A stretch of 64,000 nucleotides of DNA from Rhodophyticola sp. CCM32. GTDB taxonomy: Bacteria > Pseudomonadota > Alphaproteobacteria > Rhodobacterales > Rhodobacteraceae. Positions 20,494 to 31,223 of this stretch are shown here, in pieces. The translations under genes were made by a program, and so were the position numbers. The notes below the pieces were generated by a model. It was given only the letters and a program-made list of their open reading frames with translations, searched no databases and had not been told where the DNA came from. The DNA is taken from positions 372,001-436,000 of the forward strand of contig NZ_CP038492.1 of NCBI RefSeq assembly GCF_004751985.1. Direction: 5' to 3'. Position 1 is the first letter of the stretch. Every line of letters starts with the position of its first letter.

Positions 20494-20516
20494 GCCCCCC
20501 GTCCGTTCAGGGGGGC
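20494..20516 (+). terminator. Hairpin downstream of deoD
   Basis: Seven-bp stem GCCCCCC/GGGGGGC with a nine-base loop, directly after the deoD stop and followed by a short T stretch (GGATTT). A plausible weak intrinsic terminator. Confidence 0.5.
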
Positions 20517-20548
20517 GGATTTACACTACGATTACACTCCAATAAAGC

Positions 20549-20639
20549 GCCCGCGCCCCTTGGGGGCGGCTCAGACGCTGCCCGGCGGGGCCGCCGGGCG
20601 GGAGGGTGATGCGGGGTGATTCAGGATTTCAGGCCGAAG
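20549..20639. repeat. GC-rich intergenic repeat (copy 1)
   Basis: A segment of about 90 bp built around the palindrome CCCGGCGG-N2-CCGCCGGG. The reverse complement of 41806-41900 matches it closely over its length, including the flanking CAGACGCT/CAGGCGCT and the CGAAG end. A shorter relative is at 34973-35005. It fills part of the 500-bp gene-free stretch between deoD and sdhB. Confidence 0.75.
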
Positions 20640-20891
20640 CTATAGAGCAGAAATCGTTTAATATGAATCAAAATTCTCTGCCTCCGGGTCAGCAAACTGT
20701 TGATCCAATGCGTTTCAACAGTAAGCCGAAACGCTATAGAACGCGAATTTTGATGAGCGGTGGTGCAGATTAAAGCACCCTGCCTTAAACTTGAATCACA
20801 AATACCCTGCCACGCTTCGCGTTCTCGGGACATTTGTGATGCGCGATGTCTCAGGTTTAAGGCAGCATGCTGTAAAACGATTTCGCTATAG
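20640..20891. repeat. CTATAG-ended palindromic repeat with a second repeat nested in it
   Basis: Outer element from CTATAG at 20640 to CTATAG at 20886-20891, with complementary ends (AAATCGTTT on both sides) and an inner pair ATCAAAATTC/GAATTTTGAT. Its central part matches 31230-31424. Inside it, 20770-20874 is a second palindrome with arms TGCCTTAAAC...GTTTAAGGCA. That inner unit is nearly identical, inverted, to 60413-60518. Comparison with the 31.4-kb copy shows the inner unit interrupts the outer one. No gene is visible here. Confidence 0.8.
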
Positions 20892-20988
20892 CGTTCCGGG
20901 GCACATTGGTGAGATGTCATCGCTCAGGTTGAAGGCGGGGCGCTGTAGCAGAAACACACTGTCGATATCGCAAGGCGTGCCGGGCGCC

Positions 20989-21768
20989 TCAATACGCCCG
21001 TTCGACCATCATCTTCTTGATCTCTGCGATGGCTTTGGCGGGGTTCAGACCTTTGGGGCAGGTCTTCGTGCAGTTCATGATCGTGTGGCAGCGGTAAAGC
21101 TTGAACGGGTCTTCCAGATCGTCCAGACGTTCCCCCGTTGCCTCATCCCGGCTGTCGATGATCCAGCGATAGGCATGCAACAGCGCGGCGGGCCCGAGAT
21201 AGCGGTCGCCATTCCACCAATAGCTGGGGCAGGACGTGGAGCAGGAGGCGCACATGACACATTCATAAAGCCCGTCGAGTTTTTTGCGGTCGTCGATCGA
21301 CTGGCGCCATTCATGTTCGGGGCGCTGGGTTTTGGTTTCCAGCCAGGGCATGACGGCGGCGTGCTGGGCATAGAAATGCGTCAGATCCGGGATCAGGTCC
21401 TTGACCACGGGCATATGTGGCAGCGGGTAGATTTTCACATCCCCCTTGATCTCGTCCATGCCGTAGATGCAGGCCAGCGTATTGATCCCGTCGATATTCA
21501 TCGCGCAGGACCCACAGATGCCTTCGCGGCAGGACCGGCGGAAGGTCAGGCTTGGGTCGATCTCGGTCTTGATCTTGATCAGTGCATCCAGAACCATGGG
21601 CCCGCAGGTGTCCATATCGACAAAATACGTGTCGACCCTTGGGTTCTCGCCATCATCGGGGCTCCAGCGATAGATGCTGAATTTCCGCACATTGCCGGCC
21701 CCGGCCGGTTTGGGCCAGGTTTTGCCGACGCGAACGCGCGAGTTTTTGGGGAGCCTCAGTTCAACCAT
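20989..21768 (-). CDS. sdhB: Succinate dehydrogenase iron-sulfur subunit
   Basis: 259 residues. The [2Fe-2S] ligands are in [16 protein letters not shown], and the [4Fe-4S]/[3Fe-4S] ligands in [16 protein letters not shown] and [15 protein letters not shown]. It passes electrons from SdhA to the membrane quinone site of complex II. It is the last gene of the sdhCDA...B run on the minus strand. Confidence 0.97.
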   Translation of the reverse strand: MVELRLPKNSRVRVGKTWPKPAGAGNVRKFSIYRWSPDDGENPRVDTYFVDMDTCGPMVLDALIKIKTEIDPSLTFRRSCREGICGSCAMNIDGINTLACIYGMDEIKGDVKIYPLPHMPVVKDLIPDLTHFYAQHAAVMPWLETKTQRPEHEWRQSIDDRKKLDGLYECVMCASCSTSCPSYWWNGDRYLGPAALLHAYRWIIDSRDEATGERLDDLEDPFKLYRCHTIMNCTKTCPKGLNPAKAIAEIKKMMVERAY

Positions 21769-21786
21769 GTCTGTCTCCGGTCTTTC

Positions 21787-22599
21787 CTAGGATGTCGTGG
21801 CGACCAGGTCGACGCTTTCAGGGCATCGGCTGATCCAGTTCATATCGGTTTCATACCCCAGGTCTATCAAGGCCTGGCCGTGATGTTTGGCATAGATCTC
21901 AGCCACAGAGCGGGGGAGTTTCGTGGTCCATTGTGCGGCTTCACCCGACTGGATGTGCAGCGAGACCCGGCGCGGGCGGTCAGATTTTTCTTTCATTCCA
22001 CCAAAAAGGCTGTTGGCCCAGTAAATGTCGAGCATTGTGTCTTTATCCGTGCCTGTGAAGCCGAGGAAATCGAGAATATTCGCGAACATCGCGCAGTCCT
22101 GATCCTGCATCAGGTCTTCATAGCGGACCTCGTGGATATTGGGGCGGTCATAGCGCCATGCTGTCATCTGGTTGAGCGTTCTGAGATGCATATTCTGCAT
22201 CTCGAACAGCATCTTCTCATGCAGGGTTTCCAGGCTTTTGAGGTGCTGCTGGTAGCTTTGGCCGTTCAGTTCCTTGCGGGGAACATGCAGGGCTTTCTCT
22301 CCAGCTTCCGGGGCAATCTGGTGATATCGCATCCCCGATATCAGCACATCGCGTGGATCGCGGATCATGTGCAGCCCACGCAGATCATCGCGCGCCAGAA
22401 GGGCATCGGAAAAGGCGCTGTCCCAGTTCACAACAACCGCCCGTCCCGTGGCCGGTATCTGGTCTTCCCTGCGCGGGCCATTCACCCGGATACGAGGTAT
22501 GTTCAGTGTATCTGAGCCGATATTGAACACCCTGCGCAACCAGACCGTGCCGGTTTTGTGATGGGTGCCAACGGCAATAAGGCGAGGCGTGTCAGTCAT
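21787..22599 (-). CDS. Sulfotransferase-like protein within the sdh run
   Basis: 270 residues from ATG 22599. The 5'-phosphosulfate loop appears as GTHHKTGTVWL (residues 11-20) and the 3'-phosphate site as MIRDPRDVLISGMRYH, the two PAPS-binding signatures of sulfotransferases. The acceptor is unknown. It is 18 bp upstream of sdhB and codirectional, so sdhB may depend on the same transcript. The 240 bp before it hold no gene that can be supported. A second sulfotransferase-like gene sits inside the sucCD operon. Confidence 0.8.
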   Translation of the reverse strand: MTDTPRLIAVGTHHKTGTVWLRRVFNIGSDTLNIPRIRVNGPRREDQIPATGRAVVVNWDSAFSDALLARDDLRGLHMIRDPRDVLISGMRYHQIAPEAGEKALHVPRKELNGQSYQQHLKSLETLHEKMLFEMQNMHLRTLNQMTAWRYDRPNIHEVRYEDLMQDQDCAMFANILDFLGFTGTDKDTMLDIYWANSLFGGMKEKSDRPRRVSLHIQSGEAAQWTTKLPRSVAEIYAKHHGQALIDLGYETDMNWISRCPESVDLVATTS

Positions 22600-22839
22600 T
22601 GCGAGTTTCCTGCAGCCGGTTGGTAGGATGGGGCTTACAGCCAAAGCGCATCGCCCTGGCATAACTCGCAAATCATGTACAATGTGCTGGTATCGGGTTG
22701 TGCCAGCATCTGTCTGGGTCGTTTCAGGGACCGGTAAAAAAAGAGGCATTCGCCCCGGGTCAGTCAGTGTGCCGGTATTGTGATGGATATCAGCACAGGT
22801 GAGGCCGTTATGGGAGGTCAGCTCAATCATCGGCTGCCC

Positions 22840-23124
22840 TCACAGGATCAGGGGCCGGGTTGGTCCGGCACCGGTCAGTTGACGGAAGCAGCGATCATAA
22901 ACCAGTTGCGGGTCGCGCCCGGCCAGATAATCGGTGCTGATCCCGATCTCGATATTGGTGCTTGCCCCGCCTGATCCCACCCCCACCCCGATGCTGCCCG
23001 TGGGGCCAGTGGCGGCGCGGGCCCGGTCGGTGCAGGTTTCATAGGCGCGGGCGGCTGACATGGGGCCGCAGGCGGCAAGCACGAGGAGGGCTGAAAGCGA
23101 GAGCAGGGCTGCGCAGGGTCTCAA
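22840..23124 (-). CDS. Small lipoprotein of unknown function
   Basis: 94 residues from TTG 23124, overlapping the stop of the upstream lipoprotein gene (TTGA). The signal ends in the lipobox LLVLAAC. The mature part is short and Gly-rich in the middle (GSIGVGVGSG) with a C-terminal YDRCFRQLTG. Not recognised as a named family. Codirectional with sdh genes. Confidence 0.65.
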   Translation of the reverse strand: MRPCAALLSLSALLVLAACGPMSAARAYETCTDRARAATGPTGSIGVGVGSGGASTNIEIGISTDYLAGRDPQLVYDRCFRQLTGAGPTRPLIL

Positions 23125-23450
23125 GCGAAATCCTCCAGCGATGTCAGCGCGTTTTCGGCAATGCAACGCACGGTATCGGGGCGTTGCAGAATGCCGGTGA
23201 CCGTGGTGACGGTCTGATCGGTGACGCCGACAAGTGCTGCACGCGCAACGGTCAGGATTTCCTGGGCCGAGGCATTGTCGACCACGCAATCGGTGACCGG
23301 GGCGGCATTGATCCCGGGGAAGCGCTCGGCCACGATGCCATTGATCACCCCGCGCGCCTGATCGCGGGCGATGGTGTTGGCGGTGTCCTGCGCCAGATTG
23401 CAGGCTGTCAGGGTGAGAACCAGCAGGGATATGAATATGGTTCGGGTCAT
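23121..23450 (-). CDS. Small lipoprotein/secreted protein of unknown function
   Basis: 109 residues from ATG 23450. Signal peptide TIFISLLVLTLTAC with a Cys at the lipobox position. The mature protein has two further Cys residues (TDCVVDN and VRCIAENA) that could pair in the periplasm. It lies between sdhA and sdhB; from memory, uncharacterised genes are common at this place in Rhodobacteraceae. Function unknown. Confidence 0.7.
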   Translation of the reverse strand: MTRTIFISLLVLTLTACNLAQDTANTIARDQARGVINGIVAERFPGINAAPVTDCVVDNASAQEILTVARAALVGVTDQTVTTVTGILQRPDTVRCIAENALTSLEDFA

Positions 23451-23616
23451 GGCGCGCGCATTCAGTAACCTGTCAGGGGCGTCGTGCAAAGGATGGCGGG
23501 GGCCGTAGCGTGCGGCAGGCCGGCCATTCCTCTGCTTTTGCCGGTTCCGGGATGAAACAGGTTTGATCCTTTGGGCCGCAGCCCTAGAAAGACCAGCCTG
23601 TCCGTTCCGCACATCA

Positions 23617-25425
23617 TCAATATACCCGTTTCTTCGGGGCGATCTTTTTCAGGTCGATGCCGCCGTCTTTGGCCTTGGTCAACGGGTCCAGATGCACCGG
23701 GCGATAGCTGAGCGTGGTTTTGGTGCCTTCAACCAGGGCCAGGCTGTGCTTGCGCCATTCCTTGTCGTTGCGATCCGGGTAATCCTCATGGGCATGGGCG
23801 CCCCGGCTTTCCTTGCGCGCCTCGGCCCCGACAATGGTGGCCAGCGCGTTGGGCATCAGGTTGGTCAGTTCCAGCGTTTCCATCAGATCGGAATTCCAGA
23901 TCAGGCTGCGATCGGTGACATGCAGATCGTCCAGCTTGGCGGCAACCGCCTCCATCTTCTTGACCCCTTCGGCAAGTGTCTTGTCGGCGCGGAAAACGGC
24001 GGCATCCGCCTGCATGGTCTTCTGCATTTCAAGCCGCAACTCTGCTGTGGGCGTGCCGCCATCCGCATGGCGCAACCCGTCAAACCGGTTCATGGCCTTG
24101 TCCAGTGAGGCCTGGTTAAGCGTTGGGCCCGGGGCCTCCGGGTCCACCACCTGGCCTGCCTTGATCGCGGCGGCGCGCCCAAAGACCACAAGGTCGATCA
24201 GACTGTTGGAGCCGAGACGGTTCGCGCCGTGAACGCTTGCGCATCCGGCCTCTCCCACGGCCATAAGGCCCGGCACAATTGCATCAGGGTCTTTGGCGGT
24301 CGGGTTCAGAACCTCGCCCCAGTAATTGGTGGGGACGCCCCCCATATTGTAATGGACCGTGGGCAGAACCGGGATCGGTTCCTTGGTCAGGTCCACGCCT
24401 GCGAAAATCCGGGCGCTTTCGGTGATGCCCGGCAGGCGCAGGTTCAGGGTTTCCGGCGGCAGGTGATTCAGATGCAGGTGGATATGGTCCTTCTCTGCCC
24501 CGACCCCGCGCCCTTCGCGGATTTCCAGGGTCATGCAGCGGCTGACCACATCGCGTGAGGCGAGATCCTTATAGGTGGGCGCGTAGCGTTCCATGAACCG
24601 CTCCCCCTCGGAATTGGTCAGATAACCGCCTTCGCCGCGCGCGCCTTCGGTGATCAGCGTGCCCGCGCCATAGATGCCCGTGGGGTGGAACTGCACAAAC
24701 TCCATATCCTGAAGCGCCAGACCCTGACGGGTCACCATACCGCCGCCATCGCCGGTGCAGGTATGCGCCGAGGTGGCCGAGAAATAGGCGCGGCCATAGC
24801 CGCCGGTGGCCAGAACGGTGGTTTTGGCGTTGAAGACGTGAATCGTGCCATCATCCAGCTTCCAGGTGACAACGCCCTGGCACTGGCCGTCTTCGGACAT
24901 CAGAAGATCAATGGCGAAATATTCGATGTAGAATTCCGCGTTGTGTTTGAGAGACTGGCCATAGAGCGTGTGCAGAATGGCATGCCCGGTGCGGTCGGCG
25001 GCGGCGCAGGTGCGCTGCACGGGCGGGCCTTCGCCGAATTCGGTGGTGTGGCCGCCAAACGGGCGCTGATAGATTTTGCCCTCTTCGGTGCGGGAAAACG
25101 GCACGCCGTAATGTTCCAGCTCATACACGGCCTTGGGGGCTTCACGGGCGAGGTATTCCATCGCATCCGTATCGCCCAGCCAGTCAGAGCCTTTGACCGT
25201 GTCATACATATGCCACTGCCAGTGGTCCGGGCCCATATTGGTCAGTGATGCGGCAATGCCGCCTTGCGCCGCCACCGTATGGGAGCGGGTCGGGAACACC
25301 TTGGAGATACAGGCGGTTTTCAGCCCCTGTTCCGCCATGCCAAGTGTCGCGCGCAGACCCGCGCCACCGGCGCCGACAACCACAACATCATAATTGTGGT
25401 AAGTGATATCGTAGGAAGCGGTCAT
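23617..25425 (-). CDS. sdhA: Succinate dehydrogenase flavoprotein subunit
   Basis: 602 residues from ATG 25425. FAD-binding [15 protein letters not shown], the flavin-attachment segment [12 protein letters not shown], the active-site HPTGIYGAG and GVPTNYWG, and C-terminal ETLELTNLM. It oxidises succinate to fumarate at the cytoplasmic face of complex II. It is 22 bp downstream of sdhD. Confidence 0.97.
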   Translation of the reverse strand: MTASYDITYHNYDVVVVGAGGAGLRATLGMAEQGLKTACISKVFPTRSHTVAAQGGIAASLTNMGPDHWQWHMYDTVKGSDWLGDTDAMEYLAREAPKAVYELEHYGVPFSRTEEGKIYQRPFGGHTTEFGEGPPVQRTCAAADRTGHAILHTLYGQSLKHNAEFYIEYFAIDLLMSEDGQCQGVVTWKLDDGTIHVFNAKTTVLATGGYGRAYFSATSAHTCTGDGGGMVTRQGLALQDMEFVQFHPTGIYGAGTLITEGARGEGGYLTNSEGERFMERYAPTYKDLASRDVVSRCMTLEIREGRGVGAEKDHIHLHLNHLPPETLNLRLPGITESARIFAGVDLTKEPIPVLPTVHYNMGGVPTNYWGEVLNPTAKDPDAIVPGLMAVGEAGCASVHGANRLGSNSLIDLVVFGRAAAIKAGQVVDPEAPGPTLNQASLDKAMNRFDGLRHADGGTPTAELRLEMQKTMQADAAVFRADKTLAEGVKKMEAVAAKLDDLHVTDRSLIWNSDLMETLELTNLMPNALATIVGAEARKESRGAHAHEDYPDRNDKEWRKHSLALVEGTKTTLSYRPVHLDPLTKAKDGGIDLKKIAPKKRVY

Positions 25426-25447
25426 ATCTTGTAAGGCTCCTGTCTGT

Positions 25448-25819
25448 TCAGAGCGCGATTTTCGCGATGGCGAAAAGGCCGATGGCAGCAAGGCCATAGC
25501 TGATGAGTGTCATGGCGATGATGCTGAGTTTGCCGGCCAGACCATGCACATAATCCTCGATCAGCGTGGTGACGCCGAGGCGGAAATGATGGAAGCCGAC
25601 GATCAGCATCAGGGCGGTGATGATGGCGGTGAAGGGCCGGGACAGGCCGGCGATTACCTCTTCATAAGGCGCGCCGATCAGCGCGCCGATGGTGAACACG
25701 AAGATCGGTGTCAGTATCAGCAGCGCGATGGAGGTCACGGTCATGGAATAGAAATGATGGGTGCCGCCCTTGGCAGAACCCAGGCCATCGACACGTTTGC
25801 GGTCCGTCAGAAATGTCAT
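25448..25819 (-). CDS. sdhD: Succinate dehydrogenase membrane anchor subunit
   Basis: 123 residues from ATG 25819, three membrane helices. The haem/quinone region reads [19 protein letters not shown], the conserved SdhD pattern with the axial His. Together with SdhC it anchors SdhAB and reduces ubiquinone. It is 14 bp after sdhC. Confidence 0.93.
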   Translation of the reverse strand: MTFLTDRKRVDGLGSAKGGTHHFYSMTVTSIALLILTPIFVFTIGALIGAPYEEVIAGLSRPFTAIITALMLIVGFHHFRLGVTTLIEDYVHGLAGKLSIIAMTLISYGLAAIGLFAIAKIAL

Positions 25820-25833
25820 GTCGTTCTCCCTCT

Positions 25834-26217
25834 TCAGATCGCAATGACGGTGAGGAAGGTGAACACGACCGAGCCGATAATCATGCCCCAGCCCATCTTG
25901 TCGGCGGTGTCCGTATCCAGGCCATAGCCCTGATCCCAGATCAGATGCCGTATCCCGCCAAGCGTGTGATACCACAGCGCCCAGAGTGACCCGAGCATCA
26001 CCAGATCGCCGAACCACGAGGTGATCAGCCCGTCCACGACGGCGAAATAGTCTGCGCCGGTTGCGGCGGCCAGCAACCACCAGACGATCACAATCGCCCC
26101 GACAAGCAAAGCATTGCCGCTGATCCGTACAAGGATCGAGGTCATGGAGTTCAGTTGTGGTCGATAGATATTCAGGTGCGGGGACAGGGGCCGATTGCCC
26201 CGGTTCACATCTGCCAT
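25834..26217 (-). CDS. sdhC: Succinate dehydrogenase cytochrome b556 subunit
   Basis: 127 residues from ATG 26217. It has the SdhC signatures RPLSPHLNIYRPQ, SILVRISGNAL and WYHTLGGIRHLIWDQG, including the haem-ligand His, and three membrane helices. First gene of the sdh operon; two TGTGATCACA-type sites lie about 135 bp upstream. Confidence 0.95.
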   Translation of the reverse strand: MADVNRGNRPLSPHLNIYRPQLNSMTSILVRISGNALLVGAIVIVWWLLAAATGADYFAVVDGLITSWFGDLVMLGSLWALWYHTLGGIRHLIWDQGYGLDTDTADKMGWGMIIGSVVFTFLTVIAI

Positions 26218-26351
26218 GGCGAACACCCTTTCAGGTTGAGCTTGGTGTGAGTTGTATTTCCCTCATGAATAACGGGTTTTTCGGCGCTGTCACGCTCTGT
26301 GGCGTTGAAAATACGCTCAATTCTGGGTTCTAATGCCGCAGTATGGCTTGT

Positions 26352-26382
26352 TGTGATCACAGTTTCGTGGGGCGTGATCACA
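26352..26382. promoter_or_regulatory. Paired palindromic operator upstream of sdhC
   Basis: TGTGATCACA (26352-26361) and CGTGATCACA (26373-26382), centres 21 bp apart (two helical turns), in the 283-bp divergent gap between sdhC and the next gene. The same pair with the same spacing occurs upstream of sucC, and a single copy sits by the GntR gene at 42.6 kb. Confidence 0.75.
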
Positions 26383-26500
26383 AATAACTTATGGCGAAGC
26401 CGCCCCGTCTTCTTCCCGTCTTCTCCCTGATTGCGCCTTAGTGCCGCCGTATTGGCTGCCTAACCCATCCTTAATGATATGTGAGTAGTGTTAGGAACAG

Positions 26501-27073
26501 ATGGTGGAAGACAAACCGACTTTTGCGTTCAGTCGCGGTCATGCAGAATTGATGGAGTGGATGGTGGAATGCCCCGACCCGGATCTCTGGCATGAGATCG
26601 TGGTCGGGTCAGATCTGACCGGTGAGCTTGGTTTGGAGCCTGTGCTTTGGATCGTTCAGCAGCCAACCTGTGACATGGCCACTGCCGCCGCCGCGCTGGT
26701 TCGTCTGGAAGCCTGGGAATATGTGATTGTTCCGGTTGAAAAGAAGGCCTATGCCGATCCGCTGATCTTTGAGATTGCCAAGGTGATCTGCACCCGTTCC
26801 GAAGGGGATGGATATCAACGCAACAAGATCGGATGGGATCTTGGCCGGTTGCGCTTTTCCCCGAAAGTGATGCTGAACCATATCTACGCCTTCTGCGAAC
26901 AGAAGCGGTTGGCGCGGGATGAAACCTATCTGCCGATTCCGGTCACCTTGCTGTCAGGCAATTACGCGAAGACCGTGCCGCAGCGTGAATATATGATTGA
27001 TGCAGAGGGTGTGACCCACATCTCGACCCTTGATGCCGAAACGCGCAAGGCAATTGGCCACACCCTGCATTAA
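26501..27073 (+). CDS. Conserved hypothetical protein, possibly DUF4274-like
   Basis: 190 residues, no signal peptide or membrane helix. The segment LWIVQQPTCDMATAAAALVRLEAWEY recalls DUF4274-type proteins (a loss-of-unit/contact with 'LLWIVxQPxCDxATA'); this is a memory-based match, not a search. Divergent from sdhC, so it may share the operator region. The stop codon is immediately followed by a palindromic repeat. Function unknown. Confidence 0.6.
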   Translation: MVEDKPTFAFSRGHAELMEWMVECPDPDLWHEIVVGSDLTGELGLEPVLWIVQQPTCDMATAAAALVRLEAWEYVIVPVEKKAYADPLIFEIAKVICTRSEGDGYQRNKIGWDLGRLRFSPKVMLNHIYAFCEQKRLARDETYLPIPVTLLSGNYAKTVPQREYMIDAEGVTHISTLDAETRKAIGHTLH

Positions 27074-27190
27074 AGCCTTTCGAGTTTTCATTGAGACATG
27101 ATCATCGCTTTTCGCGTTCGAGCCGAAGGGAGTTCGAGCCGAAGGGAGAGGCCGCGAACAAGCGATGCAATGTTAACTCGAAAGGCTATA
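27074..27190. repeat. CTATAG-ended palindromic repeat
   Basis: Inverted arms CCTTTCGAGTT/AACTCGAAAGG (11 bp, perfect), the right arm followed by CTATAG. Inside is a 16-bp tandem duplication (GTTCGAGCCGAAGGGA twice, about 27117-27148). The 5' arm follows directly on the stop of the preceding gene. Same family as the repeats at 20.6, 31.2 and 45.7 kb. Confidence 0.75.
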
Positions 27191-27200
27191 GGGCCGTAGC

Positions 27201-28235
27201 TCAGACCGGCATCAGCACCCAATAATCCAGATCAAGCAGAACCTCTGGCAGATAGCGGCCATCCGCATCTTTCAGGGCACCTGCGGCGGGGCTGCCCTTG
27301 GTGGCGACCAGCCGCAGGCGCAGCGCGCCGACCCCGGGCGCGCTTGTGTCGGCCTTGTCCAGCACTTCGCTCCAGGCTTTGACGGTATCGCCTGCAAAGG
27401 CCGGGTTGGCATGGGCGCCGCCATTGATACCGGCGATCATCTGCGCATTGGCCAGCCCGTTGAAGGACAGGGTGCGGGCAAGGCTGATGATATGGCCGCC
27501 ATAGATCAGGCGTTGGCCATCATCCCGGAAGGTTGCATCGAAATGGACCTTGGCGGTGTTCTGCCACAGGCGCGTGGCCATCATATGTTCGGCCTCGCTC
27601 AGCGTAACACCGTCGATATGGTCGATGATTTCACCGATCTGATATGCCGGGCAGCGATGCGGTTCTCCGGTCAGGGCGGTGTCGTAATGGGAAAAATCGA
27701 GGCCCTCTGGGATCAGCAGTGCCTCGGGCGCGACATGGGTGGCCAGATCGGGGATCACCGTGTCAGGTGCCGGTGCCTCCATATCCCGTTTGCGGACCAT
27801 CACCCAGCGCACATAATCCAGCACAAGGCTGCCATGCTGGTTCAGCCCCTCGGTTCTGACATAGACCACGCCGGATTTGCCGTTTGAGTTCTGTTTCAGC
27901 CCGATCACCTTTGATCGTGCGTGCAGGGTGTCGCCGGGCCAGACGGGGAGGTGAAACCGCCCCTCCGCATAGCCCAGATTGGCGATGGCATTCAGCGAGA
28001 TATCGGGAACGGTTTTGCCAAAGACCGTATGGAACGCGATCAGATCATCCAGCGGGCTGGCATGAAGGCCGCAGGCGCGGGCAAATTCATCAGAGGAATA
28101 AAGCGCGTGCCGGGACGGGTAAAGCGCATGATACATCGCCCGTTCCCCACCGGACAGGGTGCGCGGGATGGCATGGTCAATGACCTGGCCAAGCGTGTAA
28201 TCCTCGAAAAAGAAGCCCGGATTGGTCTTGCTCAT
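27201..28235 (-). CDS. mch: Mesaconyl-CoA hydratase (MaoC family)
   Basis: 344 residues with two hotdog/MaoC halves: FFEDYTLGQVIDHAIPRTLS near the start, and IGEIIDHIDGVTLSEAEHMM with FGG-like YGGHIISLARTLSFNG in the second half. Length and wording fit the mesaconyl-C1-CoA hydratase of the ethylmalonyl-CoA pathway, which forms beta-methylmalyl-CoA. It is codirectional with mcl2 (two genes upstream), whose pathway is the same. Confidence 0.88.
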   Translation of the reverse strand: MSKTNPGFFFEDYTLGQVIDHAIPRTLSGGERAMYHALYPSRHALYSSDEFARACGLHASPLDDLIAFHTVFGKTVPDISLNAIANLGYAEGRFHLPVWPGDTLHARSKVIGLKQNSNGKSGVVYVRTEGLNQHGSLVLDYVRWVMVRKRDMEAPAPDTVIPDLATHVAPEALLIPEGLDFSHYDTALTGEPHRCPAYQIGEIIDHIDGVTLSEAEHMMATRLWQNTAKVHFDATFRDDGQRLIYGGHIISLARTLSFNGLANAQMIAGINGGAHANPAFAGDTVKAWSEVLDKADTSAPGVGALRLRLVATKGSPAAGALKDADGRYLPEVLLDLDYWVLMPV

Positions 28236-28321
28236 TCACCTGTCTCCAAGCGTGAAAGAGAGGCGGGATGCCCCGTTGGTGACTGCATCAAAGCCACAGG
28301 ACAGGGCGCGAGACATCCGCA

Positions 28322-28879
28322 TCACGACTGGAACGGGTAATAGCCCAGCCAGGCGTGGATCATCGCAACCCCCACCATCACAACCCCCCCGATCACAAGC
28401 GCTTTGCCATCGGCGGCAAGGGTCGGCTGGCCTGGCCTGTCCCATGTCGGTTCGGCCCGGTTGATCAGAATGACAGTGCCCACCGCCCAGCCCAGCATGC
28501 TGGCGAACAGGATGATCGAGGCCAGATCACCATTGACCAGCAGATGGGCCACCGCCCAGAGCTTTGCCGCCGTCAGTTGCTTGTGCCGCACCCGGGCCGA
28601 GATCGTGCCGGGCAGGGCGCTGAGCGCGAAGAACCAGAAGGCCAGCAGCATCAGCAGATTGTTGATATGGGTCAGGAAATCGGGCGGGAACCAGATATTC
28701 ACATAGGCCGCGCTGCGATAGCCGATGACCATCAGCACGATACCGGCCAGAATGGCCAGGGCGACCGGGCCTTTGCCCGCCTCCCCCATGGCGGCGCGGC
28801 GGTCGGGCATCAGCCGTTTGAACCAATGCGCCGCGATGAACAGGGCAATGCCTGCGATCAGAAGGAGGTAACCCATCAT
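28322..28879 (-). CDS. NnrU family membrane protein
   Basis: 185 residues, about five membrane helices. The pattern AHWFKRLMP near the start, and VAHLLVNGDLASIILFASMLGWAV, match the NnrU/NnuR family, whose best-known members are linked to denitrification and haem or isoprenoid metabolism. Starts ATG 28879 overlapping the mcl2 stop (ATGATG), so translation is coupled. Precise role unknown. Confidence 0.78.
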   Translation of the reverse strand: MMGYLLLIAGIALFIAAHWFKRLMPDRRAAMGEAGKGPVALAILAGIVLMVIGYRSAAYVNIWFPPDFLTHINNLLMLLAFWFFALSALPGTISARVRHKQLTAAKLWAVAHLLVNGDLASIILFASMLGWAVGTVILINRAEPTWDRPGQPTLAADGKALVIGGVVMVGVAMIHAWLGYYPFQS

Positions 28880-29751
28880 GCCTGCTCCAGCCTGGCGATG
28901 ACCGCCGCTTTTGCCAGAGTGGCGCGGGCGGTCTCCACATGCAAGTTTTCGACGATGCTGCCATCAACAACGGCAATCGCCTGACCCGAGGCGGTGGCGG
29001 TCTCGAACCCGGCGATCTGGCGCCTGGCCAGGTCAATTTCAGCCTCGGACGGGGCGAAAACCTGATTGGCGGCGGCCACCTGTGCCGGATGGATCAGGGT
29101 TTTGCCGTCAAAACCCATATCACGGCCCTGTTCAGATTCGCGCTGCAACCCGTCTTCATCCCTGAAACTGTTATAAACACCGTCCAGACAGACCAGCCCA
29201 TGGGCGCGGGCCGCCAGCAGGCAGAGTTGGAGGGAGGTCAGCAACGGGGTACGATCCGGGTGGGTGCGGCTGTCCAGATCCTTGGCCAGATCATTGGTGC
29301 CGATGACAAACCCGGCCATGCGCGGGGCCCCGGCGATCTGATCGGCATTGAGGATGCCACGGGGGGTTTCCATCATCGCCCAGATTGTGGTGTCCGCGGT
29401 TTCCGTATGGGCATCCAGCCGGGCGGCCAGCGCTTCGATATCGGCGGCGCTGTTGACCTTGGGCAGCAGAATGGCCTCTGGGCTGGCGGCGATGATCGCC
29501 TCAAGATCGGCAGTGCCCCAGGGCGTATCGAACCCGTTGATCCGCACGATCTGTGCGCGCGGGTCATAGCCGCCCGCGCTGAGGGTCTTGGTCAGAAGCT
29601 GCCGCGCGTTCGCCTTTTCATCTATGGAAACGGCATCTTCCAGATCGAAGATGATGGCATCCACGGGCAGGGTTCTGGCTTTTTCCAAAGCGCGGGCCCT
29701 GGAGCCGGGAATATACAGAACCGAACGGTAGGGGCGCGCGCGATGGTCCAT
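28876..29751 (-). CDS. mcl2: CoA ester lyase family, probable (3S)-malyl-CoA thioesterase
   Basis: 291 residues from ATG 29751. A HpcH/HpaI-type barrel: PYRSVLYIPGSRARALEKA, DAIIFDLEDAVSIDEK, ILLPKVN, MMETPRGILN, and GKTLIHPAQ. The wording and length are closer to Mcl2, which hydrolyses (S)-malyl-CoA to malate, than to the longer Mcl1 lyase. It completes the route from beta-methylmalyl-CoA cleavage product to malate. The 416-bp divergent gap to mdh shows no site I recognise. Confidence 0.82.
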   Translation of the reverse strand: MDHRARPYRSVLYIPGSRARALEKARTLPVDAIIFDLEDAVSIDEKANARQLLTKTLSAGGYDPRAQIVRINGFDTPWGTADLEAIIAASPEAILLPKVNSAADIEALAARLDAHTETADTTIWAMMETPRGILNADQIAGAPRMAGFVIGTNDLAKDLDSRTHPDRTPLLTSLQLCLLAARAHGLVCLDGVYNSFRDEDGLQRESEQGRDMGFDGKTLIHPAQVAAANQVFAPSEAEIDLARRQIAGFETATASGQAIAVVDGSIVENLHVETARATLAKAAVIARLEQA

Positions 29752-29960
29752 GACTGTCCTTTCCAACCGTGTCGCATCGGCAAGGACCATGCCTGCGCAG
29801 CGAACGCAAGTTCTGAAATGCCGCAGTCTGGCGACATTTTGTTGCGTCTCGCTGATGATCTGCCCGGATATGAAGCTTTATGTCAAAGCATCTGATCACT
29901 CTCCTGCATGGCGCCTGGAACCATGAGGAGAATCGCAGATATTTTCCGGCGCAGTTCTGA

Positions 29961-31130
<1,170 letters not shown>

Positions 31131-31167
31131 GGCCCTGTTTCTAAGCCTTTGCGGTGTCGTAAAATAT

Positions 31168-31199
31168 AATGGCCTGCCCCTTCATGTGGGCAGGCCATT
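31168..31199 (+). terminator. Hairpin downstream of mdh
   Basis: Perfect 12-bp stem AATGGCCTGCCC/GGGCAGGCCATT with an eight-base loop, 38 bp after the mdh stop. No T-run follows, so it may be a Rho-assisted terminator or an mRNA-stabilising stem. Confidence 0.65.
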
Positions 31200-31223
31200 A
31201 TCCGTCTGGACCGGGGCCATTTT

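Noticed and set aside
20791-22515. 574-codon plus-strand ORF opposite sdhB and the sulfotransferase
   Set aside because: It runs antisense to two clear genes and shows no family pattern; it is a GC-skew artefact.
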